This document shows, piece by piece, positions 9,413 to 18,446 of a stretch of DNA of 64,000 bases. The notes beneath the pieces are model-generated. The model was given only the letters and a program-made list of their open reading frames with translations. It had not been told where the DNA came from and made no database searches. The DNA comes from Haliscomenobacter hydrossis DSM 1100 (GTDB lineage Bacteria; Bacteroidota; Bacteroidia; Chitinophagales; Saprospiraceae), in the NCBI RefSeq assembly GCF_000212735.1, contig NC_015510.1, forward strand, positions 186,001 to 250,000, read 5' to 3'. The translations under genes and the position numbers were made by a program. Numbering within the stretch: the stretch's first letter is position 1; each line of letters begins with the position of its first letter.

Positions 9413-10966
9413 ATGTCCAATCCATCCCGTCGCCAATTCGTCAAACAGCTGGGCTATGCCGCTGCGGCAGTGACCGTTCCAACCTGGTTTTACATCCAGC
9501 GCAGTCCTTCCATGCGTCCATTAATGCCATCCGGGCTCAGTTCGGGGGATGTAATCAGCGACCGGGCGATGATATGGGCCAGGGCAGACCGGCCATCGCG
9601 CATGTGGATCGATTGGTCTACTACCGAAAGTTTTGCCCGGTTCAAAACGGTACAAGGCCCAGCGGCATTGACAGAGTTTGATTTTACCACCAAAATGGAC
9701 ATTACCGATTTGCCAGTCGGACAGGAAATATTCTACCGGGTGCGCTATCAGAGTTTGGAAGACCTCAAACTTTGGAGCGAGCCGGTGGTTGGTCGGCTGC
9801 GTACCGCACCGGGGACTTTGCGCAATATTCGTTTTCAATGGGGTGGCGACACCTGCGGGCAAGGCTGGGGGATCAATCCCGAATTGGGGGGGATGAAAAT
9901 ATACTCGACGATGGCCCAACGCAATCCCGATTTTTTCATCCACAGCGGCGACACCATTTACGCGGATGGGCCCATCCAGGCCGAAGTCAAGCTCCCTAAT
10001 GGCAAACTTTGGAAGAACATTGTGACGGAGGAAAAATCAAAAGTAGCGGAAACCCTGGCCGAGTTTCGAGGCAACTACCGCTACAATTACCTCGACGAAA
10101 ACCTGCGCAATTTCAACGCCAAAGTGCCCATCTTGTACCAATGGGACGATCACGAGGTGCTAAACAACTGGTACCCCGAAGAAATCCATACTGACAACCG
10201 CTACACCGAAAAAAATGTGGCCCTGTTGGCCGCCCGCGCCAAACGCGCTTTCCTGGAATACAATCCCATTCGTAGCAATGGCGACGATCCGGAGCGCATT
10301 TACCGCAAAATTCCTTATGGCCCAATGCTGGATGTGTTCATGATCGACATGCGTTCGTACCGCGCGGCCAATGGTCCGAACAAACAGACCAAAGCTGGGG
10401 CAGATACCGCATTTTTGGGGCGGCAACAAATTCAATGGCTCAAGGAAGGGCTGCTGGCCTCCAAAGCCACCTGGAAAATCATCGCTTCGGATATGCCCCT
10501 CGGTTTGATCGTTTATGATGATTACGTCAATAGGTCCACTTTTGAAAATGGCGCGAATGGCAATGGCCCTGCGCTGGGGCGTGAATTGGAAACCGCAGAT
10601 TTGCTGCGTTTTATGCTGCACAATGAGATCAAAAACGTGGTGTGGTTGACTGCCGATGTGCATTATTGCGCGGCGCATTACTACGATCCGGCGAAGGCGC
10701 AGTTTAAAGAATTTAGTCCGTTTTATGAGTTCGTGGCTGGGCCCTTGAATTCCGGCACTTTTGGCCCTGGTGAAATGGACAATACTTTTGGACCACAGGT
10801 GCTTTTCCAAAAAGCCCCCCCAGCGGGCCAGTCTAATTTATCGCCCGCAGCGGGCATGCAGTTTTTTGGCGAAGTGAATATCGACGCAGGAAGTCAGGAA
10901 ATGAAAGTGGCATTGTGGGACAATGCGGGAGTTAAATTATTTGAAAAAACAATAAGCACAACATAA
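9413..10966 (+). CDS. PhoD-type alkaline phosphatase, Tat-exported
   Basis: A 517-residue metallophosphoesterase. The N-terminus SRRQFVKQLGYAAAAVTV is a twin-arginine signal peptide, so it is exported folded. A PhoD N-terminal beta domain (about 40-140) precedes the catalytic domain, which shows GGDTCGQGWG, FFIHSGDTIYADGP, LYQWDDHEVLNNW, DMRSYR and LTADVHYCAAHYY, the Asp/His/Asn metal ligands expected for PhoD enzymes that use Fe and Ca. It should release phosphate from phosphodiesters or monoesters outside the cytoplasm. It is a single gene; the next begins 53 bp downstream. Confidence 0.88.
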   Translation: MSNPSRRQFVKQLGYAAAAVTVPTWFYIQRSPSMRPLMPSGLSSGDVISDRAMIWARADRPSRMWIDWSTTESFARFKTVQGPAALTEFDFTTKMDITDLPVGQEIFYRVRYQSLEDLKLWSEPVVGRLRTAPGTLRNIRFQWGGDTCGQGWGINPELGGMKIYSTMAQRNPDFFIHSGDTIYADGPIQAEVKLPNGKLWKNIVTEEKSKVAETLAEFRGNYRYNYLDENLRNFNAKVPILYQWDDHEVLNNWYPEEIHTDNRYTEKNVALLAARAKRAFLEYNPIRSNGDDPERIYRKIPYGPMLDVFMIDMRSYRAANGPNKQTKAGADTAFLGRQQIQWLKEGLLASKATWKIIASDMPLGLIVYDDYVNRSTFENGANGNGPALGRELETADLLRFMLHNEIKNVVWLTADVHYCAAHYYDPAKAQFKEFSPFYEFVAGPLNSGTFGPGEMDNTFGPQVLFQKAPPAGQSNLSPAAGMQFFGEVNIDAGSQEMKVALWDNAGVKLFEKTISTT

Positions 10967-11019
10967 AAACTTCTAGTTTTCGTTCAAATTATCTGTTATG
11001 TAACAAATGATATACCCAG

Positions 11020-14000
11020 ATGATCCCAAGAATTTTTACGCTCGTTCTATTGTTGTCCAGTAGATTATGCTTCGCTCAATTTACTGAACATTACACAGTT
11101 GATTCACTTACTGAATCAGGACAACCCAGTAAATCCATTTTTTATCAAAACCACGTTTATGCCTTGGGTATTTCTACCGACAATGAAGGCCCTGAGTTTA
11201 TTGCCCGCAAATTAGATACTTTAGGCAATACAGTTTGGTCGACCGCTCTGATCACTCCACGATTGGGTTATCCTCCCACCTATCAGTGTTTTCATTTATC
11301 TACACTCGATGACCAATATCTGTTGGTAGGGATTTCTGACTATGCCAGTCTTGCCTATACTATACTCAAGATAGACTTGAAAAATGGGGCAATCATCAGC
11401 AAATATTTGGATACCAATGGCGGCTATACGTATACTGAGTTAAGTTTTGCCAGTAAAGACACTGCTGTTTTTATAGTTGAAGCTTACCATGACCTTATTT
11501 TGGCTACTTTCGATAAGCTTAGCGGGAAAACCGTTCAAACTTACAAACTTGGCGGAAGAGACCTAAATCCTTTTGCCATCGTTGGCGATAAACGAGGCAA
11601 CGTTTATTACTCAAAAGGAGATACCATCTTTAAAATCAATTACCAAAACCCTGGCTTAAAGCTATGGACTCTCCCTTTTCCTGCACTTGATAAAATAACC
11701 ATTTCCAAAATTTACCTCGATCCAGACGATGGTGCGCTGTATGCTTTTGGTCAGGCCAAATACAATTATACCCTACCCATTGTGGTGAAAATTGACCCCC
11801 AAGCTGGGAAAATAATTTGGAGCACCAAAATCGAAGATCTTGGCGATTTTATTTTTAGTGCTATGGATGTAAGCCCCAGAAGCCTTTACATCAGTTGGAA
11901 CGATCGCTTCGCCGGTGGTGCCTATTACACCCCTACCAGTAAAATAGATAAACAAACGGGAGCAATCATTTGGTCAAAATTGCATCGTTTCGACCCTAGT
12001 CTTCCTATATCTCAAAGGACCACAGTCATTACTGCTGGTTCAGACGGAATTTACCTCCTCGGGCATGATTGGGGCATCATGAAACTGGATACCTTGAGTG
12101 GAGCAAAAATTTATTCTTTTCAAGTAAATGTTTACGAAAGCATTTACGACCTACAAGGATATAACCCTGGTCGGAATATTTTTGAAACGCCAACCAGGCT
12201 CATCTCGATCGGACAAAAGCCTTACCGAAGTATTTCATTCAAAGAGGTTTTTCTAACCCTGGACAAAAACACGGGAAAGATCATTGCGGAAAAAGATTAT
12301 GGTGGCCTCAAACAGTATGATGCGCAAACCATTCAAATGCTGGCAACGCCTCAAGGGCAATTCATTGCAATACAACAAATTGGGGCAATGGGGAAAGTCG
12401 TACTTTTTGATGCAGACAACACCCCTCTTTGGGAATATTTTCTACCTCAAGAAAGAAAGCTGATTTATGCAAAAATTTTGAATGATAGCCTACTTGCTGT
12501 ACTTAGTGGTGGCTTTAATCTCGATTTATTCAATTTTGTGAAAAAGAAATTTCTTAAAAATTTCCCCATATCCAATACTGACTATTCCACTTTCTTTTTG
12601 GCAAAACCAAGTATTGTATTTCATCCCCCAAATATGATTTTCGTCGCAATACACCGCAATGCCTCTGAACCACAAACGGCCATGTATCGGATTGATTTGC
12701 CTGCGAATTTCAATAGCCTCAATGAACATACCCTATACATCAGGAATTCGGTTTCACTGCCAAGTGATAAATTTTCGGTGAATAATGTCTTGGTTCCCCT
12801 CAATAAAGACACCATCATTTTTATTAACGGCTACAGTATTGAAAAAAGGTCTATTCCTAGTAGTGACATCCGGGATGACTACAAAGGGATACCAACCGGG
12901 TTTGTGCAAAAAGTTCATCTCGATCATTATCAAAATAATTTTCTATTGGCGCTTGGCTATGATCGTTCCGAACAGGTCGTGCTCACCAAAATCAATCGGA
13001 CTGCTTTTACAAAAGTATGGACGAACTCGTTACCTGTTTATGGTCAAATATCAAAATGGATACAGGGGGAAACCAGCAACATCATCTATATCATTGTAAA
13101 TCAGGCAAATCGGCAGTTGCACTTGCTCAAATACGACACGGAAAACCAAACGGTTATTTGGCAAAAAACGTTATTTGAAACACCAAACGAATCTGTGCAT
13201 TTCACGGATATTTGCTTGAATCAGAACGACCAATCCTTGTTGATTGCTGGTTATACCGAAAGTATACCCCAAAATAAAAAAGCAATTTTCATCAATATCG
13301 GTTTTGATGGCAGCATACAATCCAATCTTCTCGCTGAAGGCGATTTTCCAGGGAACAATCAGGGCTTATGCGTCCTTTATCTTGAACCTGCCAACAAGTC
13401 GTATTTTGGCGGAAGCATCAACAAGTCCCCACAAAAAGCCAGCTCAGCGTTTATCTATTCCTTTTCTGCTGATCAATTAAACAATTCGATAAAAGGGCTG
13501 ATTTTTTGGGATAAAAATAGCGATGGTAAACAAAGCAAGGACGAACCTGGAGTTGCTTTAGGTGATGTTTTTCTTGGCTTTACTACCCGTGTTTACCACA
13601 ATGCGGAGGGCCAATTCAAAACGCTGGTTCCATCGGGACAATTTACCTTGAGATACCGTGTGCCTGAGCACTGGATACTTACAAGTGGAGAGTTTTCGTA
13701 TCCCATTGATGCTTCAAACATTCAAAATTTAAAAGACACTTTCCGTTTTGGGATCATCCCCATTCAAATGGTCAATAAAATTGACGTTTCAGCAACCAGT
13801 CAACAATTGGTTTGCAACGAAGAAGCTCCGCTGTATGTGATTGTAAAAAACAAAGGCACCAGCATCCAAAATGTAAAGCTGCGGCTTGATTTTCAGGGAA
13901 CGCCTATTTTACAAAACATGCTTCCTGACTCCATTCGTCAGCGCGCAATGTATTGGACTTTTGACTCGCTTTCACCTGGCGCTGCACGCTGGATAAAACT

Positions 14001-14826
14001 TGATTTTTTAATTCCCGGAGTTGGACAAATCGGAGATTCTCTGGTTTACAAGTCCACTGCGTTTTATCAACAGTCGCCTAATCTGGTCGATTCTACCATC
14101 TATCGATACCAGGATATTTTGCTTTGTTCTTACGATCCCAACGATAAATTAGTACAGCCCGAGGGCCTCCAAAAAAATAAATTGACCTTGTTCAACCAAT
14201 ACCTCAATTACACCATCCGCTTTCAAAATACGGGTAATTTTCCCGCCCGTCACATTACCATCATTGATACCATCGATCGGGATTTGGATTTCGCGAGCTT
14301 CGAGTTTTTAAATGCCAGCCATCCTATCACTGAGGTTACGGGTAAAGGCAATGTGGTAAAATTTGTGTTCAAAAACATCAATCTACCCGATTCAACCAAT
14401 AATGAACCAGAAAGCCACGGATTTGTGAGTTTTAGAATCAAAGACCGCAGTGGTTTGGCTGAAAAAACAACAATCAACAATACCGCGTATATTTATTTTG
14501 ATCAAAATCCAGCTATCGTTACCAATACTACCCAAAACATCATGGTATCCAAATTTGAGGATATCTCCACTTCAAGTCAAGATAAATCCATCTCCCCACA
14601 CTTTAGGTTATATCCCAATCCAGCCCAAGATTATTTTTTATTGGATGCCTCAATGGATAATTTCAGCAGCATCAAGTGGAAAATGATCAATACCCTGGGA
14701 AAAACATGCCTGGAAGGAAATACACACCGTTTCCCCCAACATATTTCGACCCATACCCTTCCAAATGGCATGTACTATTTGATACTTGAGGGGAGAAAAA
14801 TAATGAAAGTGGTCATTACCCGCTAA
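11020..14826 (+). CDS. Large secreted protein with type IX secretion (type A) sorting domain
   Basis: A 1268-residue protein. A signal peptide (MIPRIFTLVLLLSSRLCFAQ) is followed by about 800 residues of beta-propeller-like repeats resembling PQQ/YVTN blades (for example KIDPQAGKIIWSTKI and KIDKQTGAIIWSKL). Near residue 825 there is an SdrD-B-like module starting IKGLIFWDKNSDGKQSKDEP, then a DUF11/DUF7619-like module with CSYDPNDKLVQPEG, LNYTIRFQNTGNFPA and AYIYFDQNPAIVTN. The C-terminal 75 residues, from FRLYPNPAQDYF to MKVVITR, form a type A sorting signal. It is predicted to be anchored to or released from the cell surface; its ligand is unknown. Codon use looks more A/T-rich than that of its neighbours. 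Confidence 0.85.
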   Translation: MIPRIFTLVLLLSSRLCFAQFTEHYTVDSLTESGQPSKSIFYQNHVYALGISTDNEGPEFIARKLDTLGNTVWSTALITPRLGYPPTYQCFHLSTLDDQYLLVGISDYASLAYTILKIDLKNGAIISKYLDTNGGYTYTELSFASKDTAVFIVEAYHDLILATFDKLSGKTVQTYKLGGRDLNPFAIVGDKRGNVYYSKGDTIFKINYQNPGLKLWTLPFPALDKITISKIYLDPDDGALYAFGQAKYNYTLPIVVKIDPQAGKIIWSTKIEDLGDFIFSAMDVSPRSLYISWNDRFAGGAYYTPTSKIDKQTGAIIWSKLHRFDPSLPISQRTTVITAGSDGIYLLGHDWGIMKLDTLSGAKIYSFQVNVYESIYDLQGYNPGRNIFETPTRLISIGQKPYRSISFKEVFLTLDKNTGKIIAEKDYGGLKQYDAQTIQMLATPQGQFIAIQQIGAMGKVVLFDADNTPLWEYFLPQERKLIYAKILNDSLLAVLSGGFNLDLFNFVKKKFLKNFPISNTDYSTFFLAKPSIVFHPPNMIFVAIHRNASEPQTAMYRIDLPANFNSLNEHTLYIRNSVSLPSDKFSVNNVLVPLNKDTIIFINGYSIEKRSIPSSDIRDDYKGIPTGFVQKVHLDHYQNNFLLALGYDRSEQVVLTKINRTAFTKVWTNSLPVYGQISKWIQGETSNIIYIIVNQANRQLHLLKYDTENQTVIWQKTLFETPNESVHFTDICLNQNDQSLLIAGYTESIPQNKKAIFINIGFDGSIQSNLLAEGDFPGNNQGLCVLYLEPANKSYFGGSINKSPQKASSAFIYSFSADQLNNSIKGLIFWDKNSDGKQSKDEPGVALGDVFLGFTTRVYHNAEGQFKTLVPSGQFTLRYRVPEHWILTSGEFSYPIDASNIQNLKDTFRFGIIPIQMVNKIDVSATSQQLVCNEEAPLYVIVKNKGTSIQNVKLRLDFQGTPILQNMLPDSIRQRAMYWTFDSLSPGAARWIKLDFLIPGVGQIGDSLVYKSTAFYQQSPNLVDSTIYRYQDILLCSYDPNDKLVQPEGLQKNKLTLFNQYLNYTIRFQNTGNFPARHITIIDTIDRDLDFASFEFLNASHPITEVTGKGNVVKFVFKNINLPDSTNNEPESHGFVSFRIKDRSGLAEKTTINNTAYIYFDQNPAIVTNTTQNIMVSKFEDISTSSQDKSISPHFRLYPNPAQDYFLLDASMDNFSSIKWKMINTLGKTCLEGNTHRFPQHISTHTLPNGMYYLILEGRKIMKVVITR

Positions 14827-14830
14827 AAAT

Positions 14831-14928
14831 GGTTTTAGGGTTTTAGGGTTATCAAAAACTCGAGCATTATTGCACTAGATCTTGCTTTCCCCAAACCCTA
14901 AAACCCTAAAACTTAAAACCCTAAAACC
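14831..14928. repeat. Inverted repeat of 8-bp GGTTTTAG units between convergent genes
   Basis: The left arm GGTTTTAGGGTTTTAGGGTT (14831-14850) is complementary to part of 14893-14928, which reads AAACCCTAAAACCCTAAAAC followed by related units. The element begins 4 bp after the upstream stop and ends directly at the stop of the convergent stress-protein gene. The telomere-like look comes from the unit sequence only. A related element is at 34846-34926. Confidence 0.85.
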
Positions 14929-15771
14929 TTATTTCAACGGAATCGCCAGCACCGGAATTGCCGCGTGGTTGATGGTATCCTCGGTCAAACTGCCCAGCAA
15001 AACGTGGGCCAAACCGCGGCGTTGATGCGTTCCCATCACGATCAGGTCAGCATTCTTTTCTTTGGCAAAATCAAAAATCACCTGCTCTTCATTGAGCGTA
15101 AAGGTTTCGGTTTTGTAGATTTCAACATCCTTCAAACCCGTAGATTCAACGAGCGCTTTTTCCCGTGCTTCGATTTCTGTATCTCCCCGGTAAGCACCCG
15201 GATTGTTGATGTACAACAGGTGGAATTTTCCGCCAAAGATGGCTTCCCATTCACGCAAGCTTTCAAATAATTTCTTTTGGTCAGCTTCAAGTGTAGTAGG
15301 AACTACCACGTTTTTGAATTCGAAAGTTTTGTTGTCATGCACTGTCAATACAGGGCATTTTGCCGTCCGAACGACTTTTTCGGTATTCGAGCCAACAAAA
15401 AATTCTTTCAAGCCACTGGCACCTTTGGTTCCCATAATAATGAGGTCGACACCTTCGGTTTGTACGACGTCTTCAACAATGGTAGAAAATGGGCCGCCAA
15501 TTACAGCAGTACGGATGTTGTGTGCGTTGAGTCTGGCCGCTACATCACCCAGCATTTTTTCCAAATTTTCGTGAACCATATTGAGGTATTTTTCCTCAAT
15601 GGTACGATCGTATGTATAGTAGTATTCGGATACTGGTAAGGCTGCGCCAATTTGTTCGTTGACGTGCAAAAGCACGATCTCAGCGTCAATTTTTTTGGCG
15701 ATTTGTACAGCTACATCCAATGCTTGTTGGGCATTTTCAGAGAAATCGGTAGGAACAAGGATTTTTTTCAT
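14929..15771 (-). CDS. Tandem universal stress protein (UspA family)
   Basis: 280 residues containing two UspA domains, about 1-147 and 150-280. Each ends in the nucleotide-binding pattern G-2x-G-9x-G-S: MGTKGASGLKEFFVGSNTE in the first and MGTHQRRGLAHVLLGSLTED in the second. The N-terminus MKKILVPTDFSENAQQAL is typical. It is probably an ATP-binding cytoplasmic stress-response protein of unspecified output. A minus-strand TAATTTTG (15800-15793) lies 22 bp upstream of the start and fits the -7 box of Bacteroidota promoters, but no matching -33 TTG was found. Confidence 0.9.
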   Translation of the reverse strand: MKKILVPTDFSENAQQALDVAVQIAKKIDAEIVLLHVNEQIGAALPVSEYYYTYDRTIEEKYLNMVHENLEKMLGDVAARLNAHNIRTAVIGGPFSTIVEDVVQTEGVDLIIMGTKGASGLKEFFVGSNTEKVVRTAKCPVLTVHDNKTFEFKNVVVPTTLEADQKKLFESLREWEAIFGGKFHLLYINNPGAYRGDTEIEAREKALVESTGLKDVEIYKTETFTLNEEQVIFDFAKEKNADLIVMGTHQRRGLAHVLLGSLTEDTINHAAIPVLAIPLK

Positions 15772-15861
15772 GGCTACTTTTATTTTCTAGTTCAAAATTA
15801 GCTAGATGAACTGCTAGCTGCGTTGATGATCATGCTGTTGAAGGAATGATTTTTGTCACCA

Positions 15862-16659
15862 TCAGGACTGGGTGTAACCTTTAATAATTTTTTCAAAAAG
15901 CCTCCCACTCAATAAACGTTTCAGCGTCAAAGAGAGTTTCTGGTACGATTTACCAATCGGATATATCTTTTGTAAATGATTCTTATCGAGTAATTTAATG
16001 ATCTCTGTGGCCATGTATTCCGCGGTTGAACCTTTGCTCACCCCGTCGTTCATGTTTTGGGCCACTTTGGCAAACACGGTATTGTATGCAGGGTTGTCGG
16101 AGGCGTATTCCATGATGCGGTGCGCCGTGATGGCCGTTTGGATGTCGCCGCACTGGATGCTGCACACCTGAATGCCAAAACGCTCAACCTCCAGCCTTAA
16201 TGCTTCGGTAATGCGGTCTACTGCGGCTTTGCTCGCGCTGTACACCGCGCGATAAGGCAGAGCCACTTCCGCCGCGATTGAACTGATGTTGATGATTTTT
16301 CCGGTTTTCGCCTCGCGCATAGATGGCAACACTGCTTGGATGACCCGAATCAAGCCAAATACATTGGTGTCAAAAGCCTGCTGAATGCTGTTGATGCTCA
16401 TCACTTCCAAGGGTCCGGCTATGCCTACTCCCGCATTGTTGATCAACACATCAATTTGTCCCTGTTCGCGCAGGATTTGGGCCACGGCTGCTTGTACACT
16501 GGCCTCGTCTTGCACATCCATGATCAAGAGTTTGAACCGATTTTCCTCGGTAGGCTTGCGGCTGGTGCCGTAAACAATGTATCCTTTTTGTGCCAAAAGA
16601 CTAGCCAATGCCTCTCCCAAACCCGAAGAGGCTCCCGTTACCAAAGCTACTTTTTTCAT
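15862..16659 (-). CDS. Short-chain dehydrogenase/reductase
   Basis: A 265-residue classical SDR. The NAD(P)-binding TGASSGLGEALA is at the N-terminus, NNAG (LINNAGVGIAGPLEV) follows, with the catalytic Ser in INISSIAAE and YSASKAAVDR carrying the Tyr/Lys pair. The C-terminal region is basic and probably amphipathic. Its substrate cannot be read; the coupling to a 3-hydroxyacyl-CoA dehydrogenase gene, whose stop lies 2 bp upstream of this start, suggests a role in acyl or lipid metabolism. Confidence 0.85.
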   Translation of the reverse strand: MKKVALVTGASSGLGEALASLLAQKGYIVYGTSRKPTEENRFKLLIMDVQDEASVQAAVAQILREQGQIDVLINNAGVGIAGPLEVMSINSIQQAFDTNVFGLIRVIQAVLPSMREAKTGKIINISSIAAEVALPYRAVYSASKAAVDRITEALRLEVERFGIQVCSIQCGDIQTAITAHRIMEYASDNPAYNTVFAKVAQNMNDGVSKGSTAEYMATEIIKLLDKNHLQKIYPIGKSYQKLSLTLKRLLSGRLFEKIIKGYTQS

Positions 16660-16661
16660 GA

Positions 16662-17552
16662 TTAGCGTGTAAAATTACGGGCAGGAATCAATTCTTTAGA
16701 TCCTGGCGTGTACTTGTAAAATCCTTCTCCATTTTTTACGCCCAGCTTACCAGCAGTCACCATATTGACCAACAGTGGGCAGGGGGCGTATTTGGGTTGG
16801 CCAAAACCATCCTGCAATACCTTTAATATTGACAAACAGACATCCAGTCCGATAAAATCGGCCAATTGTAGGGGTCCCATCGGGTGAGCCATGCCCAATT
16901 TCATCACTGTATCAATTTCCGTTACGCCAGCCACACCTTCATAAAGGGTATAAATCGCCTCGTTGATCATGGGCATCAGGATGCGGTTGGCGACGAAGCC
17001 TGGATAATCATTGACCTCTACTGGTACCTTACCCAGGGTTTGAGAAAGTTCCATAATGATCCGTGTGGTATCCTCGCTGGTATCAAAACCCCGAATCACT
17101 TCCACCAATTTCATCAGGGGTACCGGGTTCATAAAATGCATCCCGATGACCTGGGCGGGCCGCTTGGTGGCAGCGGCAATTTGGGTAATGGAAATGGAGG
17201 AGGTATTGGTGGCCAGAATGGCCTTTTCAGGGGCAAAAACATCCAAATCACGGAAAATCTGGAGCTTCAGCGCACTGTTTTCGGTTGCTGCTTCCACTAC
17301 TAAATGAGCCGTAGCCAGTCCTTCTTCTAAACTGGATACGGTCCGAATGTTGCTCAGCGTACGGTCTTTGTCAGCAGTACTGATGGTTTCTTTTTTGACC
17401 ATACGGTCCAAATTGGCGCTGATGGTAGTCAGGGCTTTTTCGAGGGCGGCCTCAGATACATCAATCAGCGTAACCGGATGATCGTACTGGGCAAAAAGAT
17501 GAGCGATGCCATTTCCCATGGTACCCGCTCCAACGACACTGATGTTTTTCAT
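16662..17552 (-). CDS. 3-hydroxybutyryl/3-hydroxyacyl-CoA dehydrogenase
   Basis: The chosen start, ATG at 17552, gives MKNISVVGAGTMGNGIAH and 296 residues, the usual length. An in-frame upstream extension to 17681 has no family similarity and was not used. The Rossmann motif GAGTMGNGIAHLFAQ, the substrate-loop motif GMHFMNPVPLMKLVEVI and NRILMPMINEAI are all present. It should oxidise (S)-3-hydroxyacyl-CoA with NAD+, or work in reverse, in fatty-acid or butanoate metabolism. It is the first gene of a two-gene operon with the SDR at 15862-16659. Confidence 0.9.
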   Translation of the reverse strand: MKNISVVGAGTMGNGIAHLFAQYDHPVTLIDVSEAALEKALTTISANLDRMVKKETISTADKDRTLSNIRTVSSLEEGLATAHLVVEAATENSALKLQIFRDLDVFAPEKAILATNTSSISITQIAAATKRPAQVIGMHFMNPVPLMKLVEVIRGFDTSEDTTRIIMELSQTLGKVPVEVNDYPGFVANRILMPMINEAIYTLYEGVAGVTEIDTVMKLGMAHPMGPLQLADFIGLDVCLSILKVLQDGFGQPKYAPCPLLVNMVTAGKLGVKNGEGFYKYTPGSKELIPARNFTR

Positions 17553-17699
17553 TCTATAGCGATTGAAGTGACGAAGGTACAGCGAACTACCGTCTTTTTT
17601 CAGCGTTGGCTTTGGAAATGCCCGGCTTAGTCGAATTTTCCAGCATGCCTTTGTGCGAGCGCATAGTTTTGTAAGCATCACAAAAAAACCTGTACCCTA

Positions 17700-18434
17700 A
17701 TGGAAGCAAAATTTAAGTTAACCAGCCTTTTGGGTCTGCTGATTGGACTGAGTCTATTTTCTTGCAGCAACGCCGCCAACGAAAAAGCAGCCCGTGAAGC
17801 CGAAAAAGAAGAAGATGGTTTTCACCTGAGCATTTCCACCAAAGACGGCGATGTCAAAATTGACGCATCGGAAAAAGGGGATAAAAAAACTGCGAAAGAC
17901 AAAGATGGTTTTCACTTGCGTATTTCTACCGATGAAGGAGATACGGAAATCAACGGAAAAGACCTCGAAGAAGAAATTGTGAAAAATTTTGACTTACAAA
18001 TCAATGGTTCTGGTAAAAAACTGGATGCCAAAGTATTGCGCAGCATGTTTCCCGAACGGATTGGCTGGTTCAAACGCACAGAATACAATTTTCAAAATGC
18101 TCTGGGCCTGATGTCCAATGCCGAGGTAGAATACACCAAGGGAAATCAAAAGGTGGCCGTAGTGGTCATGGGTGGTGCCCTTGGCAACATTGCCGGAGCC
18201 TTTGGCGATATGTTTGAAGGTGAGTTTGACCTAAAAGATTCCGATATGCAACAAAAAACCGGAGAATGGAATGGTCAAAAGTACATTGAAGGCTACAACG
18301 AAGCGGAGAAGAAAGCCTTCATGCAAATGATCATCGACGACCGCATCATGGTCGTTGTCGCAGCGGAAAACATGTCCGCATGGAATTTCAACTGGTGGTG
18401 GAAACGGATTGATTGGAAGAAGTTGGAGCAGTAA
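17700..18434 (+). CDS. Lipoprotein of unknown function with an internal repeat
   Basis: 244 residues. The signal LLGLLIGLSLFSC is a lipobox with Cys at residue 22, so it should be lipid-anchored in the envelope. After a charged linker come two copies of a short repeat, DGFHLSISTKDGDVKID and DGFHLRISTDEGDTEING, then a globular part with FPERIGWFKRTEYNF and AVVVMGGALGNIAGAFGDM. The C-terminus is Trp-rich (WNFNWWWKRIDWKKLEQ). No family is recognised. TAGTTTTG at 17664-17671 is a plausible -7 box 28 bp before the start. It converges with the copper ATPase gene. Confidence 0.75.
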   Translation: MEAKFKLTSLLGLLIGLSLFSCSNAANEKAAREAEKEEDGFHLSISTKDGDVKIDASEKGDKKTAKDKDGFHLRISTDEGDTEINGKDLEEEIVKNFDLQINGSGKKLDAKVLRSMFPERIGWFKRTEYNFQNALGLMSNAEVEYTKGNQKVAVVVMGGALGNIAGAFGDMFEGEFDLKDSDMQQKTGEWNGQKYIEGYNEAEKKAFMQMIIDDRIMVVVAAENMSAWNFNWWWKRIDWKKLEQ

Positions 18435-18446
18435 CCCATCCGGGTT

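Noticed and set aside
14831-14928. Telomere-like or chromosome-end repeat (GGTTTTAG)
   Set aside because: It is a short internal inverted repeat between two convergent genes and matches the general intergenic pattern.
17553-17681. N-terminal extension of 3-hydroxyacyl-CoA dehydrogenase
   Set aside because: The Rossmann motif normally begins at the N-terminus, as it does from ATG 17552.
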